Below, piece by piece: positions 17,746 through 29,118 of a stretch of 64,000 bases of DNA. Source of the DNA: Actinopolymorpha singaporensis (lineage in GTDB: Bacteria; Actinomycetota; Actinomycetes; Propionibacteriales; Actinopolymorphaceae); contig NZ_LT629732.1 in the NCBI RefSeq assembly GCF_900104745.1, forward strand, positions 248,001 to 312,000, written 5' to 3'. Position 1 is the first letter of the stretch. Each line of letters begins with the position of its first letter. A program made the translations under genes and the position numbers. The notes under the pieces are model-generated. The model saw nothing but the letters and a program-made list of their open reading frames with translations. It searched no databases and had not been told where the DNA came from.

Positions 17746-18501
17746 TCAGGCTCCGGGCACCGGACCGGCCAGCCGGAACGAGATCCCGGCCGGGTCGGCC
17801 ACACACGCCAGCCGCCCGTACGGGCTGTCCCAGGGTTCGCGCTCGACCCGGCCGCCCTGCCTGCGCACCTTCCCGACCGCCTCGTCGGTGTCGGCGACCG
17901 CGAAGTACGTGATCCACTGGGCCGCCACCTCGGTGGTCTCCCGCCGGCTGCACACCTCGTGCCCGCCCGCCTTCCAGACGGTGACGCCGGAGTCGGCGGG
18001 CGCCTGTTCGTCGTAGTCGAACACCGCCCGGTAGAAGGCGTCGGCGACGGCGCCGTCGGGGGTGGCGAGTTCGTTCCAGGTCACCGCGCCGGGGTCGCCC
18101 CACAGCCCGGCGCCGACGTGGCCGCGCCCTTGCCACAGGCCGAAGGTCGCGCCGGTCGGGTCCGCCACGAACGCCATCCGCCCGCTGTCGGCGATGTCGA
18201 CCGGCTGAACGATCAGCTTGCCGTCGTGCTGGCCGGCCACCCGGGCCGCGGCGTCGACGTCCGGGGTGGCGAGGTAGACGTTCCACATCGGTGGCGCGCC
18301 GTCATCCGGCCGCGGCGGCATCAGCGCCGCCACCGGAATGTCGTTCAGCAGGCACATCGTGTAGTGGCCGTAGTCGCGGCCCTGGTCGGCGAACGCCCAG
18401 CCGAAGACCAAACCGTAGAAACGGCGCGCCACCTCCATGTCGGGCACCGTCGCGTCCACCCAGCAGGGGCTGCCCACGGCGAAACTGCTCGGCCTGATCA
18501 C
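17746..18501 (-). CDS. VOC family protein with two glyoxalase-like domains
   Basis: A 251-residue protein made of two vicinal-oxygen-chelate modules. The first begins PCWVDATVPDMEVARRFYG (about residues 12-125) and the second TWNELATPDGAVADAFYRA (about 135-250). Two-domain VOC proteins of this type are common in actinomycetes and are annotated as glyoxalase/bleomycin-resistance-like; few have known substrates. The GTG at 18501 follows GGGGGAG, which decides the start over an upstream open frame. Confidence 0.83.
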   Translation of the reverse strand: MIRPSSFAVGSPCWVDATVPDMEVARRFYGLVFGWAFADQGRDYGHYTMCLLNDIPVAALMPPRPDDGAPPMWNVYLATPDVDAAARVAGQHDGKLIVQPVDIADSGRMAFVADPTGATFGLWQGRGHVGAGLWGDPGAVTWNELATPDGAVADAFYRAVFDYDEQAPADSGVTVWKAGGHEVCSRRETTEVAAQWITYFAVADTDEAVGKVRRQGGRVEREPWDSPYGRLACVADPAGISFRLAGPVPGA

Positions 18502-18639
18502 GGTCTCCCCCTCGACCGGCCCCGTGGTGGCCCGCACGGCTGTGCGGCCACCCACCAGCGTCGCACCGAAGCGGAATCCTCACGCCCGGAACGTGAGCCG
18601 TCACCCCGTAGGGAGGACGGGCGTTTCCGGGCGGACCCA

Positions 18640-18692
18640 CCCGAACGCGGACCTACCCGAACGCGACCCAGCCGAACGCGACCCAGCCGAGC
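18640..18692. repeat. 15-bp tandem repeats downstream of asd
   Basis: About three and a half copies of a GAACGCGACCCAGCC-like 15-bp unit lie just beyond the asd stop codon in non-coding DNA. Confidence 0.75.
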
Positions 18693-18702
18693 GAGGGCGG
18701 GC

Positions 18703-19785
<1,083 letters not shown>

Positions 19786-19802
19786 TCAGGCACGCCCCGC
19801 TG

Positions 19803-20381
19803 TCACTCACCGGATCGCGGTGCGCGGGCGTAGGCGACCACACCCACCACGAGCAGCGCGAGGAGTACGCCGAACACCGGGACCGCCACCGTCGGCGCGA
19901 CCGGAAGACGGCCCGCGACCCCCAGGGCGAGGGCGGCGACCACCGCGGTGCCGGCGATCACCGTCGCCGACCGTGCCAGCCAGCGGCGCAGCACCGACCC
20001 GGCGACCACCGCGTCCAGCGGGAGGACGGCCGCGAGCGCGCTGCCGGTGTGGTGGAGGTACGCCGCGGCGGCCAGTACGACCAGCGCCCACCAGGACCCC
20101 GAGGAGCCGTACGCCGTCGTGCGCACCAGCCAGCCCGCCATGGCGAGGAGTTCCAGGGCCAGCACGGTCCACGTTCCCGGGAGTACGGCGGGCACCAACG
20201 CCAGTGCCGCGCAGACCAACAGCGACAGCGGCCCGAGGACTGTCGTGGGCACGACGAGCACCAGCGCCACGAATCCGGTCACCGCGACCACCGCCCGCAC
20301 CAGCAGGGCGCCCCGCCGTACCTGGCGGATTGCGTCGCCGGCACCGGACAGCGCGTCCCGCAGCATCCCGGCGTAGCTCAT
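19803..20381 (-). CDS. Hydrophobic membrane protein of the MoxR-DUF58 operon
   Basis: A 192-residue protein with about five transmembrane segments and no motif I can name. Its ATG at 20381 overlaps the DUF58 stop codon in an ATGA arrangement, so it is translationally coupled and the last gene of the five-gene operon starting at 24045. By position it may be part of the same envelope complex. Confidence 0.75.
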   Translation of the reverse strand: MSYAGMLRDALSGAGDAIRQVRRGALLVRAVVAVTGFVALVLVVPTTVLGPLSLLVCAALALVPAVLPGTWTVLALELLAMAGWLVRTTAYGSSGSWWALVVLAAAAYLHHTGSALAAVLPLDAVVAGSVLRRWLARSATVIAGTAVVAALALGVAGRLPVAPTVAVPVFGVLLALLVVGVVAYARAPRSGE

Positions 20382-21772
20382 CGCGGTGCCGCCGCTCGCC
20401 GGGACACGTCGCGCAGCGCCTGGTCGAGAGAACCGGCACCGGCCCAGGTGACGGTGGGTACCCCGTGTTCCAGCAGCTGGGCGACGGTGTTGCGCCGCTC
20501 CAGCCGCCACAGCCCGAACGCCACCGGCGTCCAGGGGTTCTCCCGGTCGGGGCGGGCGGAGTCGGGCAGCGTGTCGACGGCGAGCACCGTCCGGCCGCTG
20601 CGGGCCAGCCGGGCCAGCAGCGCCACGCTGCGCCGGTCGAGCAACGGCGTGAGGACCACCAGCAGGGCCTGCTGCGGCAGGATCTGCCGGGCGAAGATGC
20701 CGGCCGCCGGATCGTGCGGCCCCTCCCCCGCCCGGATCGCCAGCAGCCACTCCAGCGCGGCGACGAAGTGCCGGCGGCCGGAGCCGACGCGCAGGGCACG
20801 GTTGCGGCCGCCGTACTCCAGCAGTCGCACCCGGTCTCCGCGGCCGAGGTAGTGCTGGGCGATCCCGGCCGCGGCGCGCACCGTCGTGTCGAGCACGCTC
20901 GGCGCGCCGTCGATGCCCTCCGACCGGCCGGCCTCGTGCAGTACGTCGAGCACCAGCACGAGTTCGGCGTCCCGGTCGGACAGGGTCTGCGCGACGTGGA
21001 GTTCGCCGGTACGCAGCGAGGCCCGCCAGTCGATCCGCCGCAGCCGGTCACCGGGTGCGAAGTGGCGGATGCCGGCGAGCTCGCCGCCCTCGCCGAACCG
21101 CCGGGACCGGTGTACGCCCACGAGGCCGGCGGCGTTCGGCATCGCCTCGTCGGCGGCGAAGGGCTCGGTGCGGGGGAACACGCGTATCGCAACCGAGTCC
21201 GAGGTCACCGGCGCGCAGGTCAGCAGGGCGTCACAGGCCGCCGCGCGCACCCGCACGGGAGGTACGACGTAGCGGCCCCAGCGGGCCAGTTGTCCGGTGA
21301 GGGTGAACCGCGTGCCCGCGTCGGCCGGCACCGCGGCCGCGAGGGTGCGAGCCCGGGTACGGTCGCGCAGCCACGGCGGCTGCTCGCGTTGCACCAGGGC
21401 GACGTCGTAGGCGGCGTCGGCAGCCCGGACGTCCACCAGCACGTGCAGGTCCGAGCCCTCCACCAGGTCGTTGGCCCCGCCCGGGTTCGAGCCGCCCGCC
21501 GGGTCCTGGCCCTCGGCGGCGCCCACCCGGACCGTGGGCAGCCCGCGCGGCCGGCGCAGCAGCGCCGCCGACGTACCCACCGCGAACGGCGTGGCGAGCA
21601 CCACCAGGTCCACCCTGCCGGTGAGCACGGCGGCGACGAGCAGCGCGAGCGTGACCACCAGCGCCCGGCGCAGCGCCGGCGTCGGCGACCAGCCCGGGGA
21701 GGCGCCACCACCCGCCGGCCGGAGACGGTTCCGAACGTGGCCCGGCAGGCGATCCGTAAGGCGAGTCCGCAC
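20378..21772 (-). CDS. DUF58 domain protein
   Basis: A 464-residue protein with two closely spaced N-terminal hydrophobic segments and the DUF58 signature GIRHFAPGDRLRRIDWRAS (near residue 245), followed by a von Willebrand A-like fold (LVLVLDVLHEAGRSEG). DUF58 proteins partner MoxR AAA+ ATPases and are thought to act as membrane-linked adaptor or assembly factors. The GTG at 21772 follows GGGACG and lies 10 bp after the MoxR stop codon; earlier in-frame starts fall inside the MoxR gene. Confidence 0.85.
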   Translation of the reverse strand: MRTRLTDRLPGHVRNRLRPAGGGASPGWSPTPALRRALVVTLALLVAAVLTGRVDLVVLATPFAVGTSAALLRRPRGLPTVRVGAAEGQDPAGGSNPGGANDLVEGSDLHVLVDVRAADAAYDVALVQREQPPWLRDRTRARTLAAAVPADAGTRFTLTGQLARWGRYVVPPVRVRAAACDALLTCAPVTSDSVAIRVFPRTEPFAADEAMPNAAGLVGVHRSRRFGEGGELAGIRHFAPGDRLRRIDWRASLRTGELHVAQTLSDRDAELVLVLDVLHEAGRSEGIDGAPSVLDTTVRAAAGIAQHYLGRGDRVRLLEYGGRNRALRVGSGRRHFVAALEWLLAIRAGEGPHDPAAGIFARQILPQQALLVVLTPLLDRRSVALLARLARSGRTVLAVDTLPDSARPDRENPWTPVAFGLWRLERRNTVAQLLEHGVPTVTWAGAGSLDQALRDVSRRAAAPR

Positions 21773-21782
21773 GTCGTCCCGT

Positions 21783-22765
<983 letters not shown>

Positions 22766-22769
<4 letters not shown>

Positions 22770-23284
22770 AGGTCCTCCACCTCGGCGATTACGTCGGCCA
22801 GCTCTCCGGGCGAGGGCGGCCGGCGGGGTTGGGTGGTGGTGAGGAGGTCCCACACCCGGGCGCCCACCAACTCCCGGCTGCGTTCGGGTTGTTCGTCCCG
22901 GGTCACACCGTGTCCGACGCGCAGCCGCTCGTCGACCACCGCGGCGATCGCCGGCCGGACGACGCGTTCGTAATAGTCGCGGTCGCCGCGCATCAGGTCC
23001 AGCCGCTCCTCCCAGCGGCGGACGTCGGCGAACGGCCGGTCCGGTACGCCGTACACCGTTGCGGAGGTGTCCTCGCGCACCAGCGCCCGCCCGGCCGGCG
23101 GCGGGGTGAAGGCGCGGGTGAACTGCCGTCCGAGGACGACCACGAGCACCACGGCGAAACACAGCGGGTACGGCACCCGGGCGTGGAAGACCAGCACGAG
23201 CAGGGCGTACGCCACGCCGGCCGCCACCGCCGTCACCGCGAGCCCACGCAGCACGCCCGGGACCCGCCGCGCCCACCCGTTCAC
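22766..23284 (-). CDS. Small membrane protein of the MoxR operon
   Basis: A 172-residue protein with two transmembrane helices (about residues 12-30 and 38-55) and a charged cytosolic tail carrying the DVRRWEERLDLMRGD and VRPAIAAVVDERLR segments. Family unknown. It overlaps both neighbours by four bases (GTGA at each end), so it is a coupled member of the operon. Confidence 0.75.
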
Positions 23285-24045
23285 CGGGCCACGCCTTCTT
23301 CGGCGGACTCAGGCGCCGGTGCGGCGGTCCCGCTCGCGGCGAGTTCGGTCCGCAGCCGGCCCAGCGCCTCGCGCGCCTGGGTACGCATCGACTCCTCGAC
23401 CTCGCCCGGTGCGTACCGCGCCTGCCGGTACAGGTCCGCGCACCCGCGCAGCACCGGCGCGCTGACCTGGTGCGCGGCCAGCATCCTGGCCACCAGGTCA
23501 CCGGGAGTGTCGGCCGGTGCCCGCGGCGTGCCGGCGGCCGCGGCCGCCGCCTCCAGCCGCAGCCAGCACGCGATCACGGCCCGGCGCGGGTCGGTTCCGT
23601 CGTCGTCCAGTTCCTCGATGCCCGCGTCCACCGCCGCCCGCAACCGCTGCCCGGCCTCGTCCTGGACCTCCACCGGCAGCGGGGCAACGTCCACGTCCTC
23701 GCGGTCGCGCGGACGACGGTTCCGCAGGTAGAGCCGGACGAGGTGGACGACCAGCACGAGCAGGGCGGCCAGCAGGAGTACGCCGAAGACGGCCGGCACC
23801 CAGGCCAGCCATCCCGGAACGGACACCGACGGGGGTGCCGTGCTGACCGTCGGTGTCGGTGCCGCGGTCGGTCCCGCCGCCGGCGCGGGTGGCGGAGTCA
23901 CCACCCGCCGGCCGCGGCCTGGCAGCGGCAGCCCGGTGACCTCCGGTCCGGACATCGCGGCCACCACGACCAGCACGCCGAGCAAACCGACGACGGCGAT
24001 CACCGGCAGGAGACGGCGTACGGTCGCGCCGACGTCGCTCACCAC
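23281..24045 (-). CDS. DUF4129 domain membrane protein
   Basis: A ~254-residue protein, first gene of the operon. One N-terminal transmembrane helix, a Pro/Thr-rich extracytoplasmic linker (about residues 35-70), a second helix (about 75-100) and a C-terminal cytosolic domain with the DPRRAVIACWLRLE and DLYRQARYAPGEV motifs of DUF4129. Two adjacent GTG codons (24045, 24042) follow GAGG and either may start it. DUF4129, DUF58 and MoxR recur together in actinobacteria. Confidence 0.8.
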   Translation of the reverse strand: MVSDVGATVRRLLPVIAVVGLLGVLVVVAAMSGPEVTGLPLPGRGRRVVTPPPAPAAGPTAAPTPTVSTAPPSVSVPGWLAWVPAVFGVLLLAALLVLVVHLVRLYLRNRRPRDREDVDVAPLPVEVQDEAGQRLRAAVDAGIEELDDDGTDPRRAVIACWLRLEAAAAAAGTPRAPADTPGDLVARMLAAHQVSAPVLRGCADLYRQARYAPGEVEESMRTQAREALGRLRTELAASGTAAPAPESAEEGVAR

Positions 24046-24280
24046 CGTTCGCCTCGTCCCTTCCGCCCGGCCTCCGCCGCGCCGGCGGCTCCCCGTCCTG
24101 AGCCTGCCGATCCCCCCGACCCTAGGCTCTGAACACAGCGGGGACGAGGAGTGCCCGCGTGCCGGGTCCGCCATCGGCCGCGCGCACACCTCGCCCGGGA
24201 GCCGACCCGACCGCCCGGTGCTCGCCGGGCGTGGCCCCGTGCGAGATGCTGGCCCTCCCCCGAACCGCAGGAGACGACAC

Positions 24281-25228
24281 GTGATCACGGTCATCGGCGA
24301 GGCTCTCATCGACCTGGTGGGCGACGACCAGGGCGTCTTCCGCGCCAAGCCCGGCGGCGCACCGTTCAACGTCGCGATCGGCCTCGCCCGGCTCGGCGTG
24401 CCCACAGCGCTGCTGGCCCGGCTGTCGCAGGACTCCTTCGGCGCCCAACTGCGCGCCCACCTCGCCGACAACGGCGTGTCGACCCGGTACGCCGTGACCG
24501 CGAGTGAGCCGACCACGCTCGCGTTCGTGTTCCTGGACCCGCACGGCTCGCCGCGGTTCGAGTTCTACTGCAACGGGACGGCCGACTGGCAGTGGACCGC
24601 GCAGGAGCTGCCCGACCCGTTCCCCGACGAGGTGACCGCTGTGCACACCGGCTCGCTCGCCCTCGCCCTTGAGCCTGGGGCCGGCGTACTGGAGAAGCGG
24701 CTCGCCCGCGAACACGACCGCGGCACGGTGACGATCAGCCTCGACCCCAACGTCCGGCCGCACCTGCAACCGGACCGGGACGCCGCCCGCGACCGGGTCG
24801 AGGCCCAGCTGGGTTCCGCGCACCTGGTGAAGGTCAGCGCGGACGACCTCGGCTACCTCTATCCGGGCACCGCTCCGGCCGACGTCGTACACCGGTGGTG
24901 TGAACGCGGACCCGCGCTGGTGGTGGTGACGCTCGGCGCGGACGGTGCGTTCGCCATGGGCCCGGCACAGCCGCGAGTGGACGTGACCGCCCCGGTGGTG
25001 CCGGTCGTGGACGCGGTGGGTGCCGGCGACGCGTTCAGCGCCGCGCTGCTCGCGGGCCTGCACGACAACGACCTGCTCGCGGCACTTCGGCAGCCACACC
25101 CGCCGACGCTGCCGGAGGACACCCTGCGCGGACTGCTCACCCGAGCCGGCACCGCTGCCGCGCTCACCTGCACCCGGCCGGGCGCGGACCCGCCGCGCGC
25201 CGACGAGCTCGCCGACGTCATTCTCTGA
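24281..25228 (+). CDS. PfkB family sugar kinase (fructokinase-like)
   Basis: A 315-residue ribokinase-fold enzyme beginning MITVIGEALIDLVG. It has the N-terminal PGGAPFNVAIGLARLG substrate-side motif and the C-terminal PfkB signature DAVGAGDAFSAALL with the catalytic aspartate. Members phosphorylate fructose or related ketoses with ATP; fructose is the best guess. The GTG at 24281 is preceded by CAGGAG. It is divergent from the MoxR operon and stands alone. Confidence 0.88.
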   Translation: MITVIGEALIDLVGDDQGVFRAKPGGAPFNVAIGLARLGVPTALLARLSQDSFGAQLRAHLADNGVSTRYAVTASEPTTLAFVFLDPHGSPRFEFYCNGTADWQWTAQELPDPFPDEVTAVHTGSLALALEPGAGVLEKRLAREHDRGTVTISLDPNVRPHLQPDRDAARDRVEAQLGSAHLVKVSADDLGYLYPGTAPADVVHRWCERGPALVVVTLGADGAFAMGPAQPRVDVTAPVVPVVDAVGAGDAFSAALLAGLHDNDLLAALRQPHPPTLPEDTLRGLLTRAGTAAALTCTRPGADPPRADELADVIL

Positions 25229-25477
25229 ACGCAGCTTCTCCCGACGCGGCATTCTCCCCACGCAGCTTGAAGGCTGCCGCCCACGAGTGGCCCCGCGTAC
25301 GCCATCACATCGATGGACAAGCGTGCCCGATTCGTGACCGCTGATCGGCTGCGCGCCCCTATCGTTCCAACCGGCTTGGTCAAAAGGCCTACAGCATCGG
25401 CATCTCCACATCGACGGGTGAGCGACGTCCGCGACCGCGACGGCTCGGCAGCGACCGCGGGCAGGGAGTGGGTTGGC

Positions 25478-27271
25478 ATGCGATACAGGAGGTTGGTGGC
25501 GGTCGCCGGGGCACTCGCTCTGGGCCTGACCGCCTGTGGCGGCGGAGCGTCTCCGTCTCAGCGAGCAGCGCAGCAGGACAAGCAGAAGCAGAAGGAGTCG
25601 CCCGCGGCTCCGAAGGGTGCCGGGTTCCAGGTGGTGGAGGACGCCAACGCCAAGGGGCCGGCCAAGGACCTGGCCGGCGCGCGGAAGGGCGGGACGGTCA
25701 CCATCCTGACGGCCGCGGCGCCGGAGACGTTCGACCCCACGCGCTCGTACTACATCGACACCGGTTCGGTGCTCCGCCTGACCGCCCGGACCCTCACGGC
25801 GCTGGAACTCCGCCCGGACGGGAAGTACTACCTGGTCCCCGACCTGGCCACCGACCTGGGTGAGCACAACGCGGACTACACCCGGTGGACGTTCCACCTC
25901 AAGGACGGGCTGAAGTACGAGGACGGCTCGCCGGTGACCGCGCAGGACCTCGCCTACTCGGTGAAGCGGTCCTTCGCCACCGAGGAGCTTCCCGGCGGCC
26001 CGACGTACCAGCAGAGCTACTTCCTGGACGGCACGACGTACAAGGGTCCGTTCAAGTCCAAGGCGAAGGGCGGTGGACTGGACTACGCCGGGGTGGAGAC
26101 GCCCGACGACAAGACGGTCGTGATGAAGATGGCCAAGCCCTTCCCTGACCTGCCGTACTACACGACGTTCCCCGTCTTCACGCCGATTCCGCAGGCCAAG
26201 GACACCAAGGACGCCTACGGCAACCACCCGCTGGCCACCGGCCCGTACAAGTTCTCCTCCTACCAGAAGGGCAAGCGGCTCGTTCTTGTCAAGAACGACC
26301 AGTGGGACCCGAAGACGGACCCGGAACGGCACCAGTACGCCGACTCCTACGACTTCAAGTACAGCCAGAACCCCATCAAGCTGCAGGAGCAACTGATCGC
26401 CGACAACGGCCCGGACCAGACCGCGATCACCTACGACGGTGTCGACTCCTCGCTCCTGCCGAAGATCCAGGGCAAGGAGCCGGAGAAGCGGATGATGACC
26501 GGTGACGGCACCTGCACCGACTTCATCTACCTCGACACCAGGCGGATCCCGCTCGAGGTGCGCCGGGCACTGATCACCGCGTGGCCGTTCGACTCGCTGC
26601 ACAAGGCCGGCGGCGACAACCCGTTCACCTACAGTCCCGCCACCACCATCCTGCCGAGGGTCACGCCGGGCTTCGTCAAGTACGACCTGTTCGGCAACGG
26701 CGGCAAGGGTGACGGCAACCCCGCCAAGGCCAGGCAGATGCTGGAGAAGGCGGGCAAGCTCGGCTTCGACGTCGTGTGGGCGTACTCCAACGACAACGAC
26801 ATCTCCGCGCAGGTATCGGCCGTCCGGGCGCAGAAGCTGAAGGCGGCCGGGTTCAGGACCACCGCGATCCCGATGCCGCGCGACCAGGTGCGGGCGGAGT
26901 TCGAGAACCCGAAGTCCAAGATCAACATCAGGCCGCTGGGCTGGTGCCTCGACTGGCCGTCGGGCACCACGGTGTTCCCGGCCATCTTCGACGGACGGCT
27001 CATCGCGCTCAACCCGAACTCCGCGCCGAACAAGTCGTTCCTCGACGCGAAGGACGTCAACGCAGAGATCGACCGCATCTCCGCACTGCCGGTCAAGGAA
27101 CAGGCGGCGGAGTGGCCCAAGCTCGACAAGATGATGATGCAGAAGTACGCGCCGGTCATCCCGGTCGACTACGGCAAGACGAACTTCCTGTTCGGCTCCA
27201 AGCTCGGCGGTGTCGTCCTCGACCCGTTCAGCGGCGGGCCCGACTTCACCAAGCTGTTCGTCAAGCAGTAG
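25478..27271 (+). CDS. ABC transporter substrate-binding lipoprotein (family 5, peptide type)
   Basis: A 597-residue lipoprotein. The signal ends in lipobox LTACGGG (cysteine near residue 20), followed by a charged linker and the SBP_bac_5 domain: KGGTVTILTAAAPETFDP at the front, YSVKRSFATEE in the middle and PLATGPYKFSSYQKGK. Family 5 receptors bind oligopeptides, nickel or glycosides for DppBC-type permeases. No permease or ATPase genes lie nearby, so it is an orphan receptor here. AGGGAG precedes the ATG at 25478. Confidence 0.9.
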   Translation: MRYRRLVAVAGALALGLTACGGGASPSQRAAQQDKQKQKESPAAPKGAGFQVVEDANAKGPAKDLAGARKGGTVTILTAAAPETFDPTRSYYIDTGSVLRLTARTLTALELRPDGKYYLVPDLATDLGEHNADYTRWTFHLKDGLKYEDGSPVTAQDLAYSVKRSFATEELPGGPTYQQSYFLDGTTYKGPFKSKAKGGGLDYAGVETPDDKTVVMKMAKPFPDLPYYTTFPVFTPIPQAKDTKDAYGNHPLATGPYKFSSYQKGKRLVLVKNDQWDPKTDPERHQYADSYDFKYSQNPIKLQEQLIADNGPDQTAITYDGVDSSLLPKIQGKEPEKRMMTGDGTCTDFIYLDTRRIPLEVRRALITAWPFDSLHKAGGDNPFTYSPATTILPRVTPGFVKYDLFGNGGKGDGNPAKARQMLEKAGKLGFDVVWAYSNDNDISAQVSAVRAQKLKAAGFRTTAIPMPRDQVRAEFENPKSKINIRPLGWCLDWPSGTTVFPAIFDGRLIALNPNSAPNKSFLDAKDVNAEIDRISALPVKEQAAEWPKLDKMMMQKYAPVIPVDYGKTNFLFGSKLGGVVLDPFSGGPDFTKLFVKQ

Positions 27272-27293
27272 TAGCGGTTCCTCGGCGAACGCG

Positions 27294-27325
27294 GGTGGCG
27301 GCGAGCCGACGGGCTCGCCACCACC
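27294..27325 (+). terminator. Stem-loop after binding-protein gene
   Basis: A 14-bp stem with one mismatch (GGTGGCGGCGAGCC against GGCTCGCCACCACC) and a GACG loop, 22 bp after the stop codon. The ~240 bp from here to the small membrane protein gene holds nothing else I can identify. Confidence 0.7.
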
Positions 27326-27570
27326 GCGTCGCATGGATACGCATCGCACGGATACGCAACGGCCACCCACGTCGTACGAGTCGAACACCGGCGAGGACTT
27401 CTTGCAACAGGGTATTGACAGTGTGCAGGAGTCGTGAAGCGTTCACCCTCGGCGTGTGTTCGATCTGTCTCCGAGGGATGCCTTTTGGTAACGTCCTGCA
27501 CAGTCATCGCATTGCTGGCATCGTTTCTGTCGAGAACCGGCGATCAGCACCGGCGGCGATCGGGGACAGC

Positions 27571-27735
27571 ATGGACTGGAAAGTGGTCGTGGCGATAGTC
27601 GTCACCGGACTCGTCTGCCTGATGATCCTGTCGATGATCATCGGGGCTGTGCGCAGCACCCGGGGCGGCCTCGACTGGGACCACACCGCCGACAGCGGTT
27701 TCCGTCCGTGGGACGAGCAGAACCGCGACGACTGA
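27571..27735 (+). CDS. Small single-pass membrane protein (54 residues)
   Basis: ATG at 27571, preceded by CGGGGAC, starts a 54-residue peptide: MDWK, one hydrophobic helix (residues 5-27), then a charged tail with GGLDWDHTADSGFRPWDEQ. No family is recognised. It lies 32 bp upstream of the flavoprotein gene and could be cotranscribed with it. The coding frame has the expected GC-rich third positions, supporting a real gene. Confidence 0.55.
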   Translation: MDWKVVVAIVVTGLVCLMILSMIIGAVRSTRGGLDWDHTADSGFRPWDEQNRDD

Positions 27736-27767
27736 CGAGACCTCGAGAGAGCACGAGCGGACCGACC

Positions 27768-29006
27768 ATGCAGGATCCCACTGTCTGCGTCGCCGGTGGC
27801 GGGCCCGCCGGGGTGATGCTGGGACTGTTGCTGGCCAGGGCTGGCATCCGGGTGACGGTGCTGGAGAAGCACGCCGACTTCCTCCGCGACTTCCGGGGCG
27901 ACACCGTGCACCCGTCCACGCTGGAGGTGCTCGACGAACTCTGCCTCGCCGACCAGCTGGACCGGATACCGCACCAACAGGTCGTGCGGGCCGGGTTCGA
28001 GAGCGCCGGCCGCCGGGTCGACATCCTGGACCTTCGCCACCTGCGGGTCCGGCACCCCTACATCGCGTTGGTGCCGCAGTGGGACTTCCTGGAACTCCTG
28101 GCGGCAGCGGCCTCGGCCTGTCCGGAGTTCGAGCTGCGCCGTGAGGCCGAGGCGTACGACCTGGTGGTCGAGCACGGCCGGGTGGTCGGCGTACGGGTCC
28201 GCGACCGCAGCGGCGACCACGGTGCCGACTACACCCTGCGCGCGGCCCTCACGGTGGCCGCCGACGGCCGGCACTCCACGCTGCGGCGGGCGGCGGGCCT
28301 GAAGTCCCGCACGTTCGGCGCGCCGATGGATGTCGTGTGGTTCCGGCTGCCCTGGGCGGAGGGCGACTCCGCCGCGCAGGCGCTGACGTTCCGGTTCGGC
28401 CCCGGCCGGGCGGTGGTCACCATCCCCAGGCGGACGTACTGGCAGATCGCCTACCTCATCCGCAAGGACGGGTTCGACGACCTGCACGCCCAGGGAATCG
28501 AGGCGCTGCGCCGCGGCGTGGCGGGCACGGCGCCGTTCCTCGCCGACCGGGTGGGAGAGCTGACGAGCTTCGACGACACCAGCGTGCTCGAGGTCCGGAT
28601 GGACCGGCTGCGGCGGTGGTACCGGCCCGGCATGCTGGCGATCGGTGACGCCGCGCACGCGATGTCGCCCGTGGCCGGGGTGGGCATCAACCTCGCCGTC
28701 CAGGACGCCGTGGCGGCCGCGAACCTGCTCGTCCCGTCGTTGCGGGAGTCCCAGCGGTCCGGCGCTCCGGTGCCCGACCGGGCACTGGCCGCCGTCCAGC
28801 GCCGCCGGCAGGTGCCGACCGCCGTCACCCAGGCGTTCCAGCGGGCGGTGCAGACGCTCGGGCTCAACCGTGCCCTGCGCGCGGACCCGAACGCCTCCAT
28901 GTCGGCACCCGTACCGGGCTGGCTGGCGCCGGTGCTGCGGCGGCCGATGAGCCGGTTCGTCGGTCTCGGCGTACGACCAGAACACGTCCGGACCTGGCCG
29001 GACTGA
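27768..29006 (+). CDS. FAD-dependent aromatic-ring hydroxylase-like monooxygenase
   Basis: A 412-residue PHBH-fold flavoprotein: FAD-binding GGGPAGVMLGLLLARAG (residues 9-25), the central ADGRHSTLRRAAG (DG motif) near 160-172 and the GDAAHAMSPVAGVGINLAVQD motif near 290-310. Such enzymes hydroxylate aromatic or polyketide-like substrates with NAD(P)H and O2; the substrate is unknown. No strong ribosome binding site precedes ATG 27768. It may be translated after the small membrane protein upstream. Confidence 0.85.
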   Translation: MQDPTVCVAGGGPAGVMLGLLLARAGIRVTVLEKHADFLRDFRGDTVHPSTLEVLDELCLADQLDRIPHQQVVRAGFESAGRRVDILDLRHLRVRHPYIALVPQWDFLELLAAAASACPEFELRREAEAYDLVVEHGRVVGVRVRDRSGDHGADYTLRAALTVAADGRHSTLRRAAGLKSRTFGAPMDVVWFRLPWAEGDSAAQALTFRFGPGRAVVTIPRRTYWQIAYLIRKDGFDDLHAQGIEALRRGVAGTAPFLADRVGELTSFDDTSVLEVRMDRLRRWYRPGMLAIGDAAHAMSPVAGVGINLAVQDAVAAANLLVPSLRESQRSGAPVPDRALAAVQRRRQVPTAVTQAFQRAVQTLGLNRALRADPNASMSAPVPGWLAPVLRRPMSRFVGLGVRPEHVRTWPD

Positions 29007-29118
29007 ACTCGCGGGCCCCGTCGCACCCGTTCCGTCCGTCCGCGCGCGGTTAGGGTCGGTCCGCAGGGTCGGCCCTCGGCCACCCTGCGGGATCAGGGTC
29101 GACGGCGGGAGGACGGGC

